A stretch of 64,000 nucleotides of DNA from Rubrobacter xylanophilus. GTDB taxonomy: Bacteria; Actinomycetota; Rubrobacteria; Rubrobacterales; Rubrobacteraceae. This document shows, piece after piece, positions 33,163-41,360 of the stretch. The position numbers were made by a program, and so were the translations under genes. The stretch spans positions 1,165,501 to 1,229,500 of the forward strand of contig NZ_AP019791.1 in the NCBI RefSeq assembly GCF_007164525.1, written 5' to 3'. Position 1 is the stretch's first letter, and every line of letters starts with the position of its first letter. The notes under the pieces were generated by a model, which made no database searches, had not been told where the DNA came from, and worked only from the letters and a program-made list of their open reading frames with translations.

Positions 33163-33252
33163 CGGAATGCGGGGGAATCGAACCACCCACGGCCGCTTCG
33201 CGGCCGCAAACCGGTTTTGAAGACCGGCCGGGCCACCAGGCCCACGCATTCC
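33163..33252 (-). tRNA. selC: tRNA-Sec (anticodon UCA)
   Basis: A 90-nt tRNA on the minus strand. The acceptor stem is 8 bp (GGAATGCG with CGCATTCC), longer than the 7 bp of other tRNAs. The anticodon TCA at 33220-33218 lies in the loop of GGTCTTCAAAACC. A long variable arm has GCGGCCGCGAAGCGGCCG as a strong hairpin, and the T loop reads GGTTCGATTCC. The discriminator is G and CCA is not fully encoded. It reads UGA as selenocysteine with SelB, whose gene ends 45 bp upstream. Confidence 0.95.
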
Positions 33253-33297
33253 ACGACGAGAAAGCTTATCTCCCTCAGAATCCTATTTTAGACTACT

Positions 33298-35133
33298 TCA
33301 GCGGTGGCGCCGGGTGAGCACCCGCACGTCGCCAATCCTGACGGTGACGCCCCGCTCGTCGGCATATTCGAGCCAGGCCTGGGCGTACTTCCGGCTGGTC
33401 TGGAGCCGGTCGCGCAGACGGGCGAGCGAGATCTCGCCTTCCTCCCGGCAGGCGGTCTTTATCTCCTCGATCACCTTCTCGGCAACCTCGCGGGCGGCGT
33501 ACATGCTCCCACCGACCCTCACCGCCTCTTTCCACCGGAGGAGCAGGGCGAGGGCTGGCGTGGGTTCCAGGGAAGGCGGCTCGTGTCCCGCCCCGCGGAG
33601 GTCTTCGAGGAGCCAGCGCGCCTCCGCCTCCAGCTCGGGCGGAACCCCGGCGGCTCCGGCGGCGGAGACCCCCTGGGAGGAGATCCGGACCTCCTTCCCC
33701 GAGAGCTCCTCCATGAGGACGTCGGCGAGGGCGGCCGGGAGGCCCGTCGCCCTACGGGCCTCCGCCACGGAGAGCTCGGGGCTCTCCGGATGCTCCCGGG
33801 CGTGGCGCTCCAGGGTCTCCAGCAGCCTCTCCCTCGCCTCCTCCAGCGTCTCGCGGAGGGCGTACATGGAGCCCGCGCGCACCACCCCTGGCACCCTCCC
33901 GACGGTGGAGACCGCCTCCTCCGGCTCCTTCCCCAGCACCAGCGCCAGCTCCCCGACGTCCATCCCGCCCCCCGCGCGGACCAGCGCCTGCGGGATGATC
34001 CGGGCCGGGTCACCCGATTCCAGCGCCTCCAGCCAGCCCGGGTCCGGGCGGCGACCGGCGGGCGCGGCGTCGAGCACCGTGCCGCCCCCGATCGTGACCT
34101 GCGGGGCCAGCGAGCGCAACACGAACCGGTCGCCCGGGAGCAGGATCAGGGGTTCCTCCAACCGTACCCGGGCGAAGGCATCCCCGCCCGGCTCCAGTTC
34201 GCCCCCTCCGGAGAGCCGGATTCGGGCGTTCACCGAGCGGGTGCCGTGGTGCAATCGCACCCGGGCGCCGTGCTGCAGGGGCCGGGACGCGCCGAGCAGC
34301 CGGATCCGGGCATCGAACAGGCCGGTCGCCGGGATGGGCCGGGAGAGCAGCACCTCTCCCGGCCCGATCTCCTGAGCCTCTATCCCGACCAGGTCAAGCG
34401 CCGTCCTCGCTCCCGGGTAGGCCACCTCCGCCGGGCGACCGTGGTTCTGGATCCCCCGGACCCGCGGCCGGAGGCCGGATCCGGTGTACAGGGTGTCCCC
34501 CGCCCGGATCTCCCCGCTCCACAGCGTTCCGGTGACCACGAGACCGATGCCCCGGAGCACGAAAGCCCGGTCCACCGGCAGCCGGGCGAGCCCCGACACC
34601 GGGCGGGCAGCCGGAGACTCCGCCAGCTCGTCCAGCGCCGCGAGCAGCGCGTCCACCCCCTCACCCGTCACCCCGCTCACCGGCACCACGGGGGCCCGGA
34701 TCCCCGACTCCTCCAGAAACTCCTCCGCCTCCAGCCGGGCCAGCTCGACCGTCTCGGCGTCCACCGCGTCGATCTTCGTGAGGGCCACCACGCCCCGCTC
34801 CACCCCCAGGATCCGCAGCACGTCCAGGTGCTCGCGGGTCTGGGGCATGACCCCGTCGTCGGCCGCTATGACCAGCAGGAAGGCGTCCACCCCGGTCGAG
34901 CCCGCCACCATGTTCTTCACGAACCGCTCGTGGCCGGGAACGTCCACCAGGCTCGCCCGGCGCCCGCCCGGCAGCACCAGCTCCGCGTAGCCGGGCACGA
35001 TGGAGATGCCCCGACGGTGCTCTTCCTCCAGCCGGTCGGTGTCCGTGCCGGTCAGCCGGCGGACCAGCGTCGTCTTGCCGTGGTCCACGTGCCCGGCGGT
35101 GCCTATGGTGAGCGTGACCGGCCGCTCACCCAC
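33298..35133 (-). CDS. selB: Selenocysteine-specific translation elongation factor SelB
   Basis: 611 residues. GTPase domain: [13 protein letters not shown] (G1), [26 protein letters not shown] (G3) and ALTKIDAVD (G4). The EF-Tu-like beta barrels are followed by about 250 residues of winged-helix repeats (for example [22 protein letters not shown] at the end) that bind the SECIS hairpin. It brings Sec-tRNA to in-frame UGA codons. It starts at GTG 35133, overlapping the selA stop by 8 bp, with a G-rich tract upstream. Confidence 0.94.
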   Translation of the reverse strand: MGERPVTLTIGTAGHVDHGKTTLVRRLTGTDTDRLEEEHRRGISIVPGYAELVLPGGRRASLVDVPGHERFVKNMVAGSTGVDAFLLVIAADDGVMPQTREHLDVLRILGVERGVVALTKIDAVDAETVELARLEAEEFLEESGIRAPVVPVSGVTGEGVDALLAALDELAESPAARPVSGLARLPVDRAFVLRGIGLVVTGTLWSGEIRAGDTLYTGSGLRPRVRGIQNHGRPAEVAYPGARTALDLVGIEAQEIGPGEVLLSRPIPATGLFDARIRLLGASRPLQHGARVRLHHGTRSVNARIRLSGGGELEPGGDAFARVRLEEPLILLPGDRFVLRSLAPQVTIGGGTVLDAAPAGRRPDPGWLEALESGDPARIIPQALVRAGGGMDVGELALVLGKEPEEAVSTVGRVPGVVRAGSMYALRETLEEARERLLETLERHAREHPESPELSVAEARRATGLPAALADVLMEELSGKEVRISSQGVSAAGAAGVPPELEAEARWLLEDLRGAGHEPPSLEPTPALALLLRWKEAVRVGGSMYAAREVAEKVIEEIKTACREEGEISLARLRDRLQTSRKYAQAWLEYADERGVTVRIGDVRVLTRRHR

Positions 35134-36493
35134 GGACGGCCCCCCGCAGCGCCTCCACCACGGCCTCCTCGTCGCCGGGAAGGAGCGTCCGCACGTCCAG
35201 TAGGAGGCTCCCCTCGTGCACCCACCCCACCACCGGCGGCTCCGCATCACGCAGGCGCGCGGCGAGCGCCTCCGGGTCCGTCCCCGAGACCCGGACGGCA
35301 CGGGAGGGAATCTCGTGCCCCGGCAGGGTGCCCCCGCCGCTGCGGGCGACCGAGGGCACCACCTCGACCTCGAGGCCGGGAGCCGCCCGGGCGACGGAGG
35401 AGGCCAGCCGCCGGGCCCGGGCCTCCAACTCCTCCGCGGGCTCCCGGAGCATCCGCTGCGCCGGGATCTCCTCCTCCGCGCGGCCCTCCAGGTAGGCCCG
35501 CAGCGTCGCCTCCAGCGCCGCGAGACACAGCTTGTCCGCCCGCAGCGCCCGGACCAGCGGATGGCGGCGCATCCGCCGTACGAGGCGCGCCGACCCCACG
35601 GCGATCCCGGCCTGCGGTCCGCCGAGCAGCTTGTCGCCGGAGAAGAGCACCAGCTCTGCCCCCTCCCGCACGGCGGTCTGAACCAAAGGCTCGCCGCCCA
35701 CCGGCATCAGCGCCCCGCTGCCCAAGTCGGCGACCACCGGGGGGCCGAGGGTGGCGAGCTCGGAGACCCCGACGGCCTCGGTGAAGCCCCGGATCTCGAA
35801 GTTCGACGGGTGCACCCACAGGATGGCGCTGGTCCTCCCGCTCAGGGCCCGCTCGTAGTCCGAGAGCCGGGTGCGATTGGTGGTGCCGACCTCCCGCAAG
35901 GTCACCCCCGAGAGCTCCAGCACCTCCGGGATGCGGAAACCGCCCCCGATCTCGATGAGCTGTCCCCGCGAGACCACTACCTCCGGTGGACCTTCCTCCC
36001 CATCCCCGGCCAGCGCCGAGAGGGCCAGAAGCGTCGCTCCCGCGCAGTTGTTGACCACCAGGGCGTCCTCCGCCCCGGTGAGCTGTCGGAGGAGCGGCAC
36101 GGCGTGGTCGTAGCGGGAGCCCCGCCGCCCGGAGGACAGGTCGTACTCCAGGTTGGAGTAGCGGGTGGCGGCCCGCACCGCGGCCTCCGCCGCATGCTCC
36201 GAGAGCACCGCGCGTCCCAGGTTGGTGTGGAGCACTACCCCGGTGGCGTTCACCACCCGCCGCAGCCCGCGGCCGGAGAGCAGGCGGGCCGCCCCTCCGG
36301 CGACCGCCTCCCCGGAGACGTCGGGAGAGCCCCCGGAGGCTATCTCGCGCCGCAGCCCCTCCAGCACCTCGCGCACCGCCGCAGCGGTCGCGGCCCGGCC
36401 GTGGCGCTCTGCGAGGCGCGCGGCGGGGCCGCGGAGCACCGCGTCGACCGCTGGGAGCTTTCTCAGAAGGCTCTGCCTCTCGGCGTCCAGCAT
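35126..36493 (-). CDS. selA: L-seryl-tRNA(Sec) selenium transferase
   Basis: 455 residues. LLRKLPAVDAVL and the N-terminal helical domain, then RRVVNATGVVLHTNLGRAVLS, YSNLEYDLSSGRRGSR, NNCAGATLLAL and HPSNFEIRGFTE. The PLP lysine is in LFSGDKLLGGPQAG. It converts Ser-tRNA(Sec) to Sec-tRNA(Sec) with selenophosphate. ATG at 36493; no clear ribosome binding site, but a -10-like TATACT ends 9 nt upstream. selD is not in the window. Confidence 0.95.
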   Translation of the reverse strand: MLDAERQSLLRKLPAVDAVLRGPAARLAERHGRAATAAAVREVLEGLRREIASGGSPDVSGEAVAGGAARLLSGRGLRRVVNATGVVLHTNLGRAVLSEHAAEAAVRAATRYSNLEYDLSSGRRGSRYDHAVPLLRQLTGAEDALVVNNCAGATLLALSALAGDGEEGPPEVVVSRGQLIEIGGGFRIPEVLELSGVTLREVGTTNRTRLSDYERALSGRTSAILWVHPSNFEIRGFTEAVGVSELATLGPPVVADLGSGALMPVGGEPLVQTAVREGAELVLFSGDKLLGGPQAGIAVGSARLVRRMRRHPLVRALRADKLCLAALEATLRAYLEGRAEEEIPAQRMLREPAEELEARARRLASSVARAAPGLEVEVVPSVARSGGGTLPGHEIPSRAVRVSGTDPEALAARLRDAEPPVVGWVHEGSLLLDVRTLLPGDEEAVVEALRGAVRG

Positions 36494-36502
36494 CCGCAGA
36501 CA

Positions 36503-36508
36503 AGTATA
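36503..36508 (-). promoter_or_regulatory. -10-like hexamer of selA, near-leaderless
   Basis: TATACT on the minus strand, 9 nt before the selA ATG; no recognisable -35 at 17-18 bp. It would start the selA-selB-selC transcript a few bases before the ATG. Confidence 0.4.
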
Positions 36509-36583
36509 TCTTCCGGGAGACACGTGCCGCTGTGCTAAACTGGCGGCGCTCGGGCGGACCAGAGGCGGAAAAGGGGGTTCGCG

Positions 36584-36877
36584 TTGCGCGAGGGATCCGT
36601 GAAGTTCCTCATCGGTGCGGCCGTCGGCGCGGTGGGCGGCTTCGCCGCCGGCACCCTCGTGGCCACCCCGGCCGCCCGCTCCGCGGGCCAGCACGTCCTC
36701 GACGGCCTGGGGACCTCCGCGCGGCTTCTGGGCAGAATCCTCCTGCAGACCTCGGACCGGGCGGGCTCGCTCCTGGAACGGGGCTACACCCGGGTCAGGG
36801 GCAGGGAGGCCTACCTGGAGCACGAGATAGAGGAGCTGCGGGAGAAGATCTCACGCCTGGAGCAGCGGATGGAGTAG
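36584..36877 (+). CDS. Small membrane-associated protein, YtxH-like
   Basis: A 97-residue protein from TTG 36584 (GGGGG six bases upstream), or 92 from GTG 36599 (GAGGGA upstream; MKFLIGAAVG is a typical start). It has one Gly/Ala-rich hydrophobic segment near the N-terminus, a middle amphipathic part and a C-terminal coiled-coil-like helix (LEHEIEELREKISRLEQRM). The layout is like YtxH/general-stress proteins. Function unknown. It is divergent from selA; the two starts are 90 bp apart. It ends 4 bp before the convergent small gene at 36882. Confidence 0.6.
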   Translation: MREGSVKFLIGAAVGAVGGFAAGTLVATPAARSAGQHVLDGLGTSARLLGRILLQTSDRAGSLLERGYTRVRGREAYLEHEIEELREKISRLEQRME

Positions 36878-36881
36878 GGGG

Positions 36882-37196
36882 TCACTGACCGAGAAAGCGT
36901 CTGAGCCAGCCCGGCAGCTCGAAGCCCGTCCCGGTCGCCCGCTTGTAGTCCTCCAGATCCTCGGGGTGCACCGGGCGCCCCAGCTCCCCCAGCAGGGCCC
37001 GGGCGTCCTCCAGACGCCGCTCCGAAACCCCCTCCGGGAAGACGGCCTCCACCAGGTAGTTGCCGCTCCACCGGATCCTGTAGACCCGTAGGCCGGCGAG
37101 CTCCTCCGCAGAGAACCTCCTGTCGAGCTCCGCCGCCGAATCGCGGGCCTCCCGCTCGGTGGCGAACTCGTAGCCCAGCGACCGCCGCCCCCGCAC
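36882..37196 (-). CDS. Hypothetical protein
   Basis: A 104-residue soluble protein. It begins GRRSLGYEFATEREARDSAAELDRRF, followed by beta-strand-rich RVYRIRWSGNYLVEAVF and a charged helical part ending PGWLRRFLG. I recognise no family. GTG 37196 is one base after the stop of the metallopeptidase gene, with GGAGG upstream, so the two are co-transcribed and the reading frame is likely real. Confidence 0.6.
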   Translation of the reverse strand: MRGRRSLGYEFATEREARDSAAELDRRFSAEELAGLRVYRIRWSGNYLVEAVFPEGVSERRLEDARALLGELGRPVHPEDLEDYKRATGTGFELPGWLRRFLGQ

Positions 37197-37197
37197 C

Positions 37198-38235
37198 TCA
37201 GGAAGCCTCCATCCTGAGCATCCAGAGCCCCGGGTCGTAGAGCTCGCGCAGCGAGGGGAGGTTCTCCGGGCGCTCCCAGACCCGGTTGAGGCCCTCCATC
37301 CCCTGCCGCCGGGCCACGGCGTCCGCGAACCGCTCGCCGAGTCTGTACTGCTCCAGCTTCATGTCCATCCCGGTCATGCGGAAGATGGCCGACTCCAGCG
37401 GCGGCCGGTGCAGCCGGCTCTGGGCCATGCGCCGGCTGAGGTGTCCGTAGCCCGGCACCATCCGGCTCCCCACCCGGTGCATCACGTAGTCCGAGTACCC
37501 CTCGACCACGGACATCGCAGCCTGCATCCGGTCGAAGGCCTCGCGCTGCTCCCGGCTCATCACGAGCTCCAGGGAGCGGCCGCCAGTCCTGAGGTTCTCT
37601 GCCACCCTCCGGACGGTCTCGAGCACGCCGATGCGCTCGGCAAGCGGGGCGAGGAGCCTCTCCAGGAGGCTTCCGAGGTGAACCCTGAGCCAGGGATAGC
37701 CCTCGAACTGCAGGGCGTGGGTCATCTCGTGGAGCACGATCCAGAGCCGCATCCCGTCGGCCGGCACCCGCAGCCGGGCGGCCGCCGCGGAGATGTTGCC
37801 GTCGAGGAAGAAGACCTTGCCCGGGCGCCCGGCCCGCTCTCTCGCCAGCAGCGGACCGGTGTCGTACTGGCCCAGCACCCGGGAGGAGAGAAAGCCCAGC
37901 AGGAGCCCCACCTGGGCGGTGAGCGTCACCCCGCCGAACGCCAGGGCCAGGGCCCCGGCGTTCTGGGCGGCCCTCTTCAGCACGGGCTCCATAAGGGCCC
38001 CGAAGCCCTCGATGTTGAAGTCTATCCACTCGGCGCGGTCGGCGACCCGGAGCTGGCGCTCGCCGGCCGGTGATCGCGGGGGCTCTATGCCGGTGAACCC
38101 GGAGAGGGCATCCGTGGCCTTCTCCACCGCCGCCGGGTAGTCGAAGCCGGAGGCGGGAGGGGTCTCGCTGCGCGCGGCGACCGCCACGGCTATGGTCCGC
38201 GCCGCGCCCCAGGAGATCATCGCCTCGTCCCGCAC
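37198..38235 (-). CDS. Zincin-like metallopeptidase of the DUF2342 (F420-biosynthesis-associated) family
   Basis: 345 residues. Zinc motif LWIVLHEMTHALQFEGYPW (HExxH). Earlier LGFLSSRVLGQYD and later MSVVEGYSDYVMHRVG, with a likely third ligand Glu, match the actinobacterial DUF2342 family, annotated as F420-biosynthesis-associated metallopeptidase-like proteins. No proven substrate. GTG 38235 and ATG 38220 are possible starts; TATACT at 38258-38253 may be its -10. It is followed directly by the 104-residue gene. Confidence 0.78.
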   Translation of the reverse strand: MRDEAMISWGAARTIAVAVAARSETPPASGFDYPAAVEKATDALSGFTGIEPPRSPAGERQLRVADRAEWIDFNIEGFGALMEPVLKRAAQNAGALALAFGGVTLTAQVGLLLGFLSSRVLGQYDTGPLLARERAGRPGKVFFLDGNISAAAARLRVPADGMRLWIVLHEMTHALQFEGYPWLRVHLGSLLERLLAPLAERIGVLETVRRVAENLRTGGRSLELVMSREQREAFDRMQAAMSVVEGYSDYVMHRVGSRMVPGYGHLSRRMAQSRLHRPPLESAIFRMTGMDMKLEQYRLGERFADAVARRQGMEGLNRVWERPENLPSLRELYDPGLWMLRMEAS

Positions 38236-38270
38236 GCTACGCCCACGCCCTGAGTATATAGCGCCCCGCG

Positions 38271-38299
38271 TTGTAAGGGAGCCCCCCGCGGAGTATATT
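38271..38299 (+). promoter_or_regulatory. Leaderless promoter of the second tatA/B gene
   Basis: TTGTAA at 38271-38276, exactly 17 bp, TATATT at 38294-38299, then only six bases before the ATG at 38306. The transcription start should fall at or next to the start codon. There is no room for a ribosome binding site. Confidence 0.6.
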
Positions 38300-38305
38300 T
38301 AGCCC

Positions 38306-38533
38306 ATGTTCGGCGTGGGCCCTCAGGAGATCGTGATCATCGGCCTGCTCGTCCTGATCGTCTTCGGACCGAGCAAGCTGCCCCAGATGGCCCGCGACTT
38401 CGGGCGCTTCGTGGGCGAAGCCCGCCGCTCCATAGACGAGTTCAAGGAGGAGCTCACCGCCGGCTACGAGGAGGAACCCGAAGAACGGGGGAACAGATCC
38501 CCGGCCAGGAAGGGGCGGGAGAGAGACCTCTAA
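38306..38533 (+). CDS. Twin-arginine translocase protein of the TatA/TatB type
   Basis: 75 residues. GPQEIVIIGLLVLIVFGPSKLPQMARDFG shows the membrane helix with the FGPxKLP hinge, then an amphipathic helix (RFVGEARRSIDEFKEEL) and a charged tail. The early Glu after Pro-Gln and GPSKLP are TatB-leaning, while the length is TatA-like. It is unlinked to tatA-tatC at 20689-21809, so it may give specificity or act as TatB. It is convergent with the exoribonuclease gene; the stops overlap in CTAA. Confidence 0.85.
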   Translation: MFGVGPQEIVIIGLLVLIVFGPSKLPQMARDFGRFVGEARRSIDEFKEELTAGYEEEPEERGNRSPARKGRERDL

Positions 38534-39501
38534 CCCTCCTCCGGGGGGCGCTCCGGGACGAACAGAGCCCTTCCCAGGGCGTTCTCGTGGTGGCTCCAGC
38601 CCCCCGCGCTCACGTTGCGCGTGCTCTCCAGATACATCTCGGCCCGGGCATCCAGGTTGTCTATGAAGTGCACCAGGAGGGCCTCCAGGGTCTTCGGCTC
38701 CTGCGGGGAGCCGTACGCCAGCTCTCCCTGATGGGAGAGGAGGATGTGCGAGACGTGCAGCGCCAGCTCCTCGGGAAAGTCCGGCAGCCGCGCGATGTAA
38801 GAGCCCACGAGCCGCTCCCCGAGGACGACGTGCCCCTGCAGACGCCCCTCCGTGGTATAGGAGAAGCCGCCCTCCCCCCACGAGAGCTCCCGTACCTTCC
38901 CGACGTCGTGAAAGATAGCCCCGAAGATGAGGAGGTCCCGGTCCACCGGGTACAGCTCGGCCACCGAGCGGGCCAGCCGGAGACAGCGGACCGAGTGCTC
39001 CAGCAGGCCCCCGATGCGGGCATGGTGCATGCCCTTGGCCGCCGGAGCCTCGCAGAAGGCCCGCCAGAGCTCCTCGTCCGAGACCATCAGCAGAAAGAGG
39101 TCCCGCAGGTGCTCGTTGCGCAGCTCCTCCCCGGCCTCCAGGATCTCGCGGGACATCTCCTCCCGGTCCAGTTCGCTCGCCGGGAGGTAGTCCTGCGGCT
39201 CCACCTCCTCGCGACCCAAAACCCGCAGGCGCTCTATCTTCACCTGCAGGGTTCCCCGGTAGTCGTGGGTCTGCCCCTCGACCCTGACGTAGCAGGGGTC
39301 GGGAAGCCCCCGGCGCAGCTCGCTCGTGAGCCTCCACATCCTGGCGTCCACCGAGCCCGTGCGGTCCACCAGCCGCAGCGAGAGGTAGGGGACGCCGCGG
39401 CTGTCGTTGCGCACCGCGGCGTCCGTCGCCAGAAACGTCGAGCTTATTCCTTCACCCGGCCTGAGATCCTTCGCCCAGAAGCTCTCCTTCCTCAGGGCCA
39501 A
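38530..39501 (-). CDS. 3'-5' exoribonuclease YhaM-like (OB fold plus HD domain)
   Basis: 323 residues. N-terminal OB fold: GVPYLSLRLVDRTGSVDARMW and YRGTLQVKIERLRVL. HD phosphohydrolase domain: GGLLEHSVRCLRLAR, FGAIFHDVGKVREL, EGRLQGHVVLGERLVG, HILLSHQGELAYGSPQEPKTLEALLVHFIDNLDAR. This OB+HD order is that of YhaM/CBF1 nucleases, which trim RNA ends in Gram-positive bacteria. TTG 39501 is the start, with AGAGGAG upstream. Confidence 0.87.
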   Translation of the reverse strand: MALRKESFWAKDLRPGEGISSTFLATDAAVRNDSRGVPYLSLRLVDRTGSVDARMWRLTSELRRGLPDPCYVRVEGQTHDYRGTLQVKIERLRVLGREEVEPQDYLPASELDREEMSREILEAGEELRNEHLRDLFLLMVSDEELWRAFCEAPAAKGMHHARIGGLLEHSVRCLRLARSVAELYPVDRDLLIFGAIFHDVGKVRELSWGEGGFSYTTEGRLQGHVVLGERLVGSYIARLPDFPEELALHVSHILLSHQGELAYGSPQEPKTLEALLVHFIDNLDARAEMYLESTRNVSAGGWSHHENALGRALFVPERPPEEG

Positions 39502-39514
39502 CGGGCTCCTCTCT

Positions 39515-40369
39515 CTAGCCCTTCACCGCTCCGGCGGTCAGCCCCGAGACTATCCGGCGCTGGAAGATCAGGACCAGGATCACCAGCGGGATCGTCACCA
39601 CCACCGCGGCGGCCGCCTGGGCGCCGTAGTCGGTGGTGTAGACCGTGGCGAAGTTCGGGATCACGACCGTCACCGGCTGGGTGTTGGGGGTGAACAGAAA
39701 GGTGTTGGCGAAGAGGAACTCGTTCCAGGCGAAGATGAACGTCAGGATGGCCGCGGTGAAGACCCCCGGCGCCGCCAGCGGCACGATGACCATCCTGAAG
39801 GCCTGCAGCGTCGTCGCCCCGTCCACCTTCGCCGCCTCCTCCAGGTCCCGCGGCAGCTCCTTGAAGAACGCCACCAGGATCCACACCGTCAGCGGCAGGG
39901 CGAAGACGGTGTCGGCGATGATCGCCGCCCAGTAGGTGTCTATGAGGCCGAGCTGGCTGAACTGGACGAAGAGCGGGGCGATGATCGCGACCGCCGGGAA
40001 GAAGCTTATGGCCAGGATGAGCGTCATGATCAGGCTCTTGAAGTGGAACCTGAGCCGGGCGATCGCGTAGGCGGCTATGGCCCCGAAGAAGAGGCACACC
40101 ACGGTGGTCACCCCGGAGATGATGGTGCTGTTGACCAGCGCCTTGCGGAAGTCGGCGTCGCCGAAGATGGTGGCGTAGGAGGAGGCCGTCGGGTCCTGGG
40201 GCAGGATGGTGGGCGGCGAGGCGAAGAGCTCGCTCTTGGTGATGATGCTCATCTTGAACACCCAGATGAGCGGGAAGAGGCTCACCAGGACGAAGACCAC
40301 CAGGAAAACGTAGAAGACAACGGTGCCGAGAGCTCCCCGGGCACCCCTGGATGCCGTCGCACTTGCCAT
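39515..40369 (-). CDS. Sugar ABC transporter permease, MalG type
   Basis: 284 residues, six membrane spans. The EAA loop with EAAKVDGATTLQAFRMVIVPLAAPG lies in the C-terminal half and couples to the ATPase. It belongs to CUT1-type importers. Last gene of the ATPase, binding protein, MalF-type, MalG-type operon; 4 bp separate it from the MalF-type gene. Substrate not determinable; the hexosaminidase upstream hints at amino-sugar oligomers. Confidence 0.92.
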   Translation of the reverse strand: MASATASRGARGALGTVVFYVFLVVFVLVSLFPLIWVFKMSIITKSELFASPPTILPQDPTASSYATIFGDADFRKALVNSTIISGVTTVVCLFFGAIAAYAIARLRFHFKSLIMTLILAISFFPAVAIIAPLFVQFSQLGLIDTYWAAIIADTVFALPLTVWILVAFFKELPRDLEEAAKVDGATTLQAFRMVIVPLAAPGVFTAAILTFIFAWNEFLFANTFLFTPNTQPVTVVIPNFATVYTTDYGAQAAAAVVVTIPLVILVLIFQRRIVSGLTAGAVKG

Positions 40370-40373
40370 CGCT

Positions 40374-41288
40374 CTAATCCCCCGCCGAAGTCTGCATACC
40401 GAAGCCCTTTATGAACAGCAGCGCGATCAGGAACGAGGTGACGAACACGAACACCGCCGCCGCGTTCCCCTGCGCGAAGAGCAGCTGGCTGACCCTCACC
40501 GCCTTGTACACGAAGGTGGAGAGGGACTCCAGCTCCCGGTTGCTCATCGCCCAGAACAGGTCGTAGACCCTGTAGGCGTCGAGCGTCCTGAAGAGCACCG
40601 CCACCAGAATGGCGGGCTTGAGCAGCGGCAGCGTGATGCTGAAAAAGCGCTGCAGGACGTTGGCCCCGTCCACCTTGGCCGCCTCGTAGACGTCGCCGGG
40701 GATGACCTGGAGCCCGGCGAGCAGAAGGAGCGCCATGAACGGCGTGGTCTTCCACACGTCCACCAGGATGGCCGCGATCAGCAGCAGCGTCCGGTCGGAG
40801 AGGATCGGCTGGCTGATGATCCCGAGCGCGTTGGCCACGTAGTTGATGATCCCGACCTGATCCTGGAACATCAGCCGCCACATGACCGCCGAGATCACCG
40901 TCGGGAACGCCCAGGGTACCAGCACCGCCGCCCGCACCAGACCCCGCCCCCGGAACGCCCGGTTGATGGCCAGTGCTATCGCGAGCCCGATGACGAACTC
41001 CAGACCCACACTGACCACCGTGAAGATGACCGTGTTGCTGAGCCCCTCGACGAAGTCGTCGTTCTGGAACATCTCGACGTAGTTCTCGAGCCCCACGAAG
41101 GCTCCGGTGTTGGTGACCGTGGCCTGGTGCAGGCTCAGCCAGATGGAAGAAACGACGGGGAAGAAGGCGACGACGAGGATGATGAGGAGCGCCGGCAGCA
41201 CCATGTAGTAGGCGAGCCGCCGCTCGGGGTTGGAGAACTCCTCCCTCAGAACACCTCCCCGCCGCTTTCTCTTGGCCTGGGTGGTCAC
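40374..41288 (-). CDS. Sugar ABC transporter permease, MalF type
   Basis: 304 residues with six or more membrane spans. EAAKVDGANVLQRFFSITLPLLKP is the EAA motif. The N-terminal cytoplasmic segment is basic (KRKRRGGVLREEF). Partner of the MalG-type permease. It starts at GTG and is preceded by an intercistronic stem-loop after the binding protein gene. Confidence 0.92.
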   Translation of the reverse strand: MTTQAKRKRRGGVLREEFSNPERRLAYYMVLPALLIILVVAFFPVVSSIWLSLHQATVTNTGAFVGLENYVEMFQNDDFVEGLSNTVIFTVVSVGLEFVIGLAIALAINRAFRGRGLVRAAVLVPWAFPTVISAVMWRLMFQDQVGIINYVANALGIISQPILSDRTLLLIAAILVDVWKTTPFMALLLLAGLQVIPGDVYEAAKVDGANVLQRFFSITLPLLKPAILVAVLFRTLDAYRVYDLFWAMSNRELESLSTFVYKAVRVSQLLFAQGNAAAVFVFVTSFLIALLFIKGFGMQTSAGD

Positions 41289-41314
41289 CCTTTCACCTCC
41301 CTTGTTCGGAGGCC

Positions 41315-41336
41315 CGGCGGCACGGATGCGCCGCCG
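41315..41336 (-). promoter_or_regulatory. Intercistronic stem-loop between binding-protein and permease genes
   Basis: CGGCGGC (41315-41321) and GCCGCCG (41330-41336) give a 7-bp stem with an 8-nt loop in the 72-bp gap. There is no T-tract. Such hairpins often stabilise the upstream mRNA, allowing more binding protein than permease. Confidence 0.45.
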
Positions 41337-41360
41337 AGCCGCTGCACGTCCGGGCCGCCG

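Noticed and set aside
33163-33252. A suppressor or degenerate tRNA rather than tRNA-Sec
   Set aside because: The 8-bp acceptor stem, the very long variable arm and the neighbours selA and selB all fit selenocysteine tRNA.
33304-35784. An 826-codon plus-strand frame opposite selB and selA
   Set aside because: Shadow of selB; no signal, no motif, and ends inside selA.
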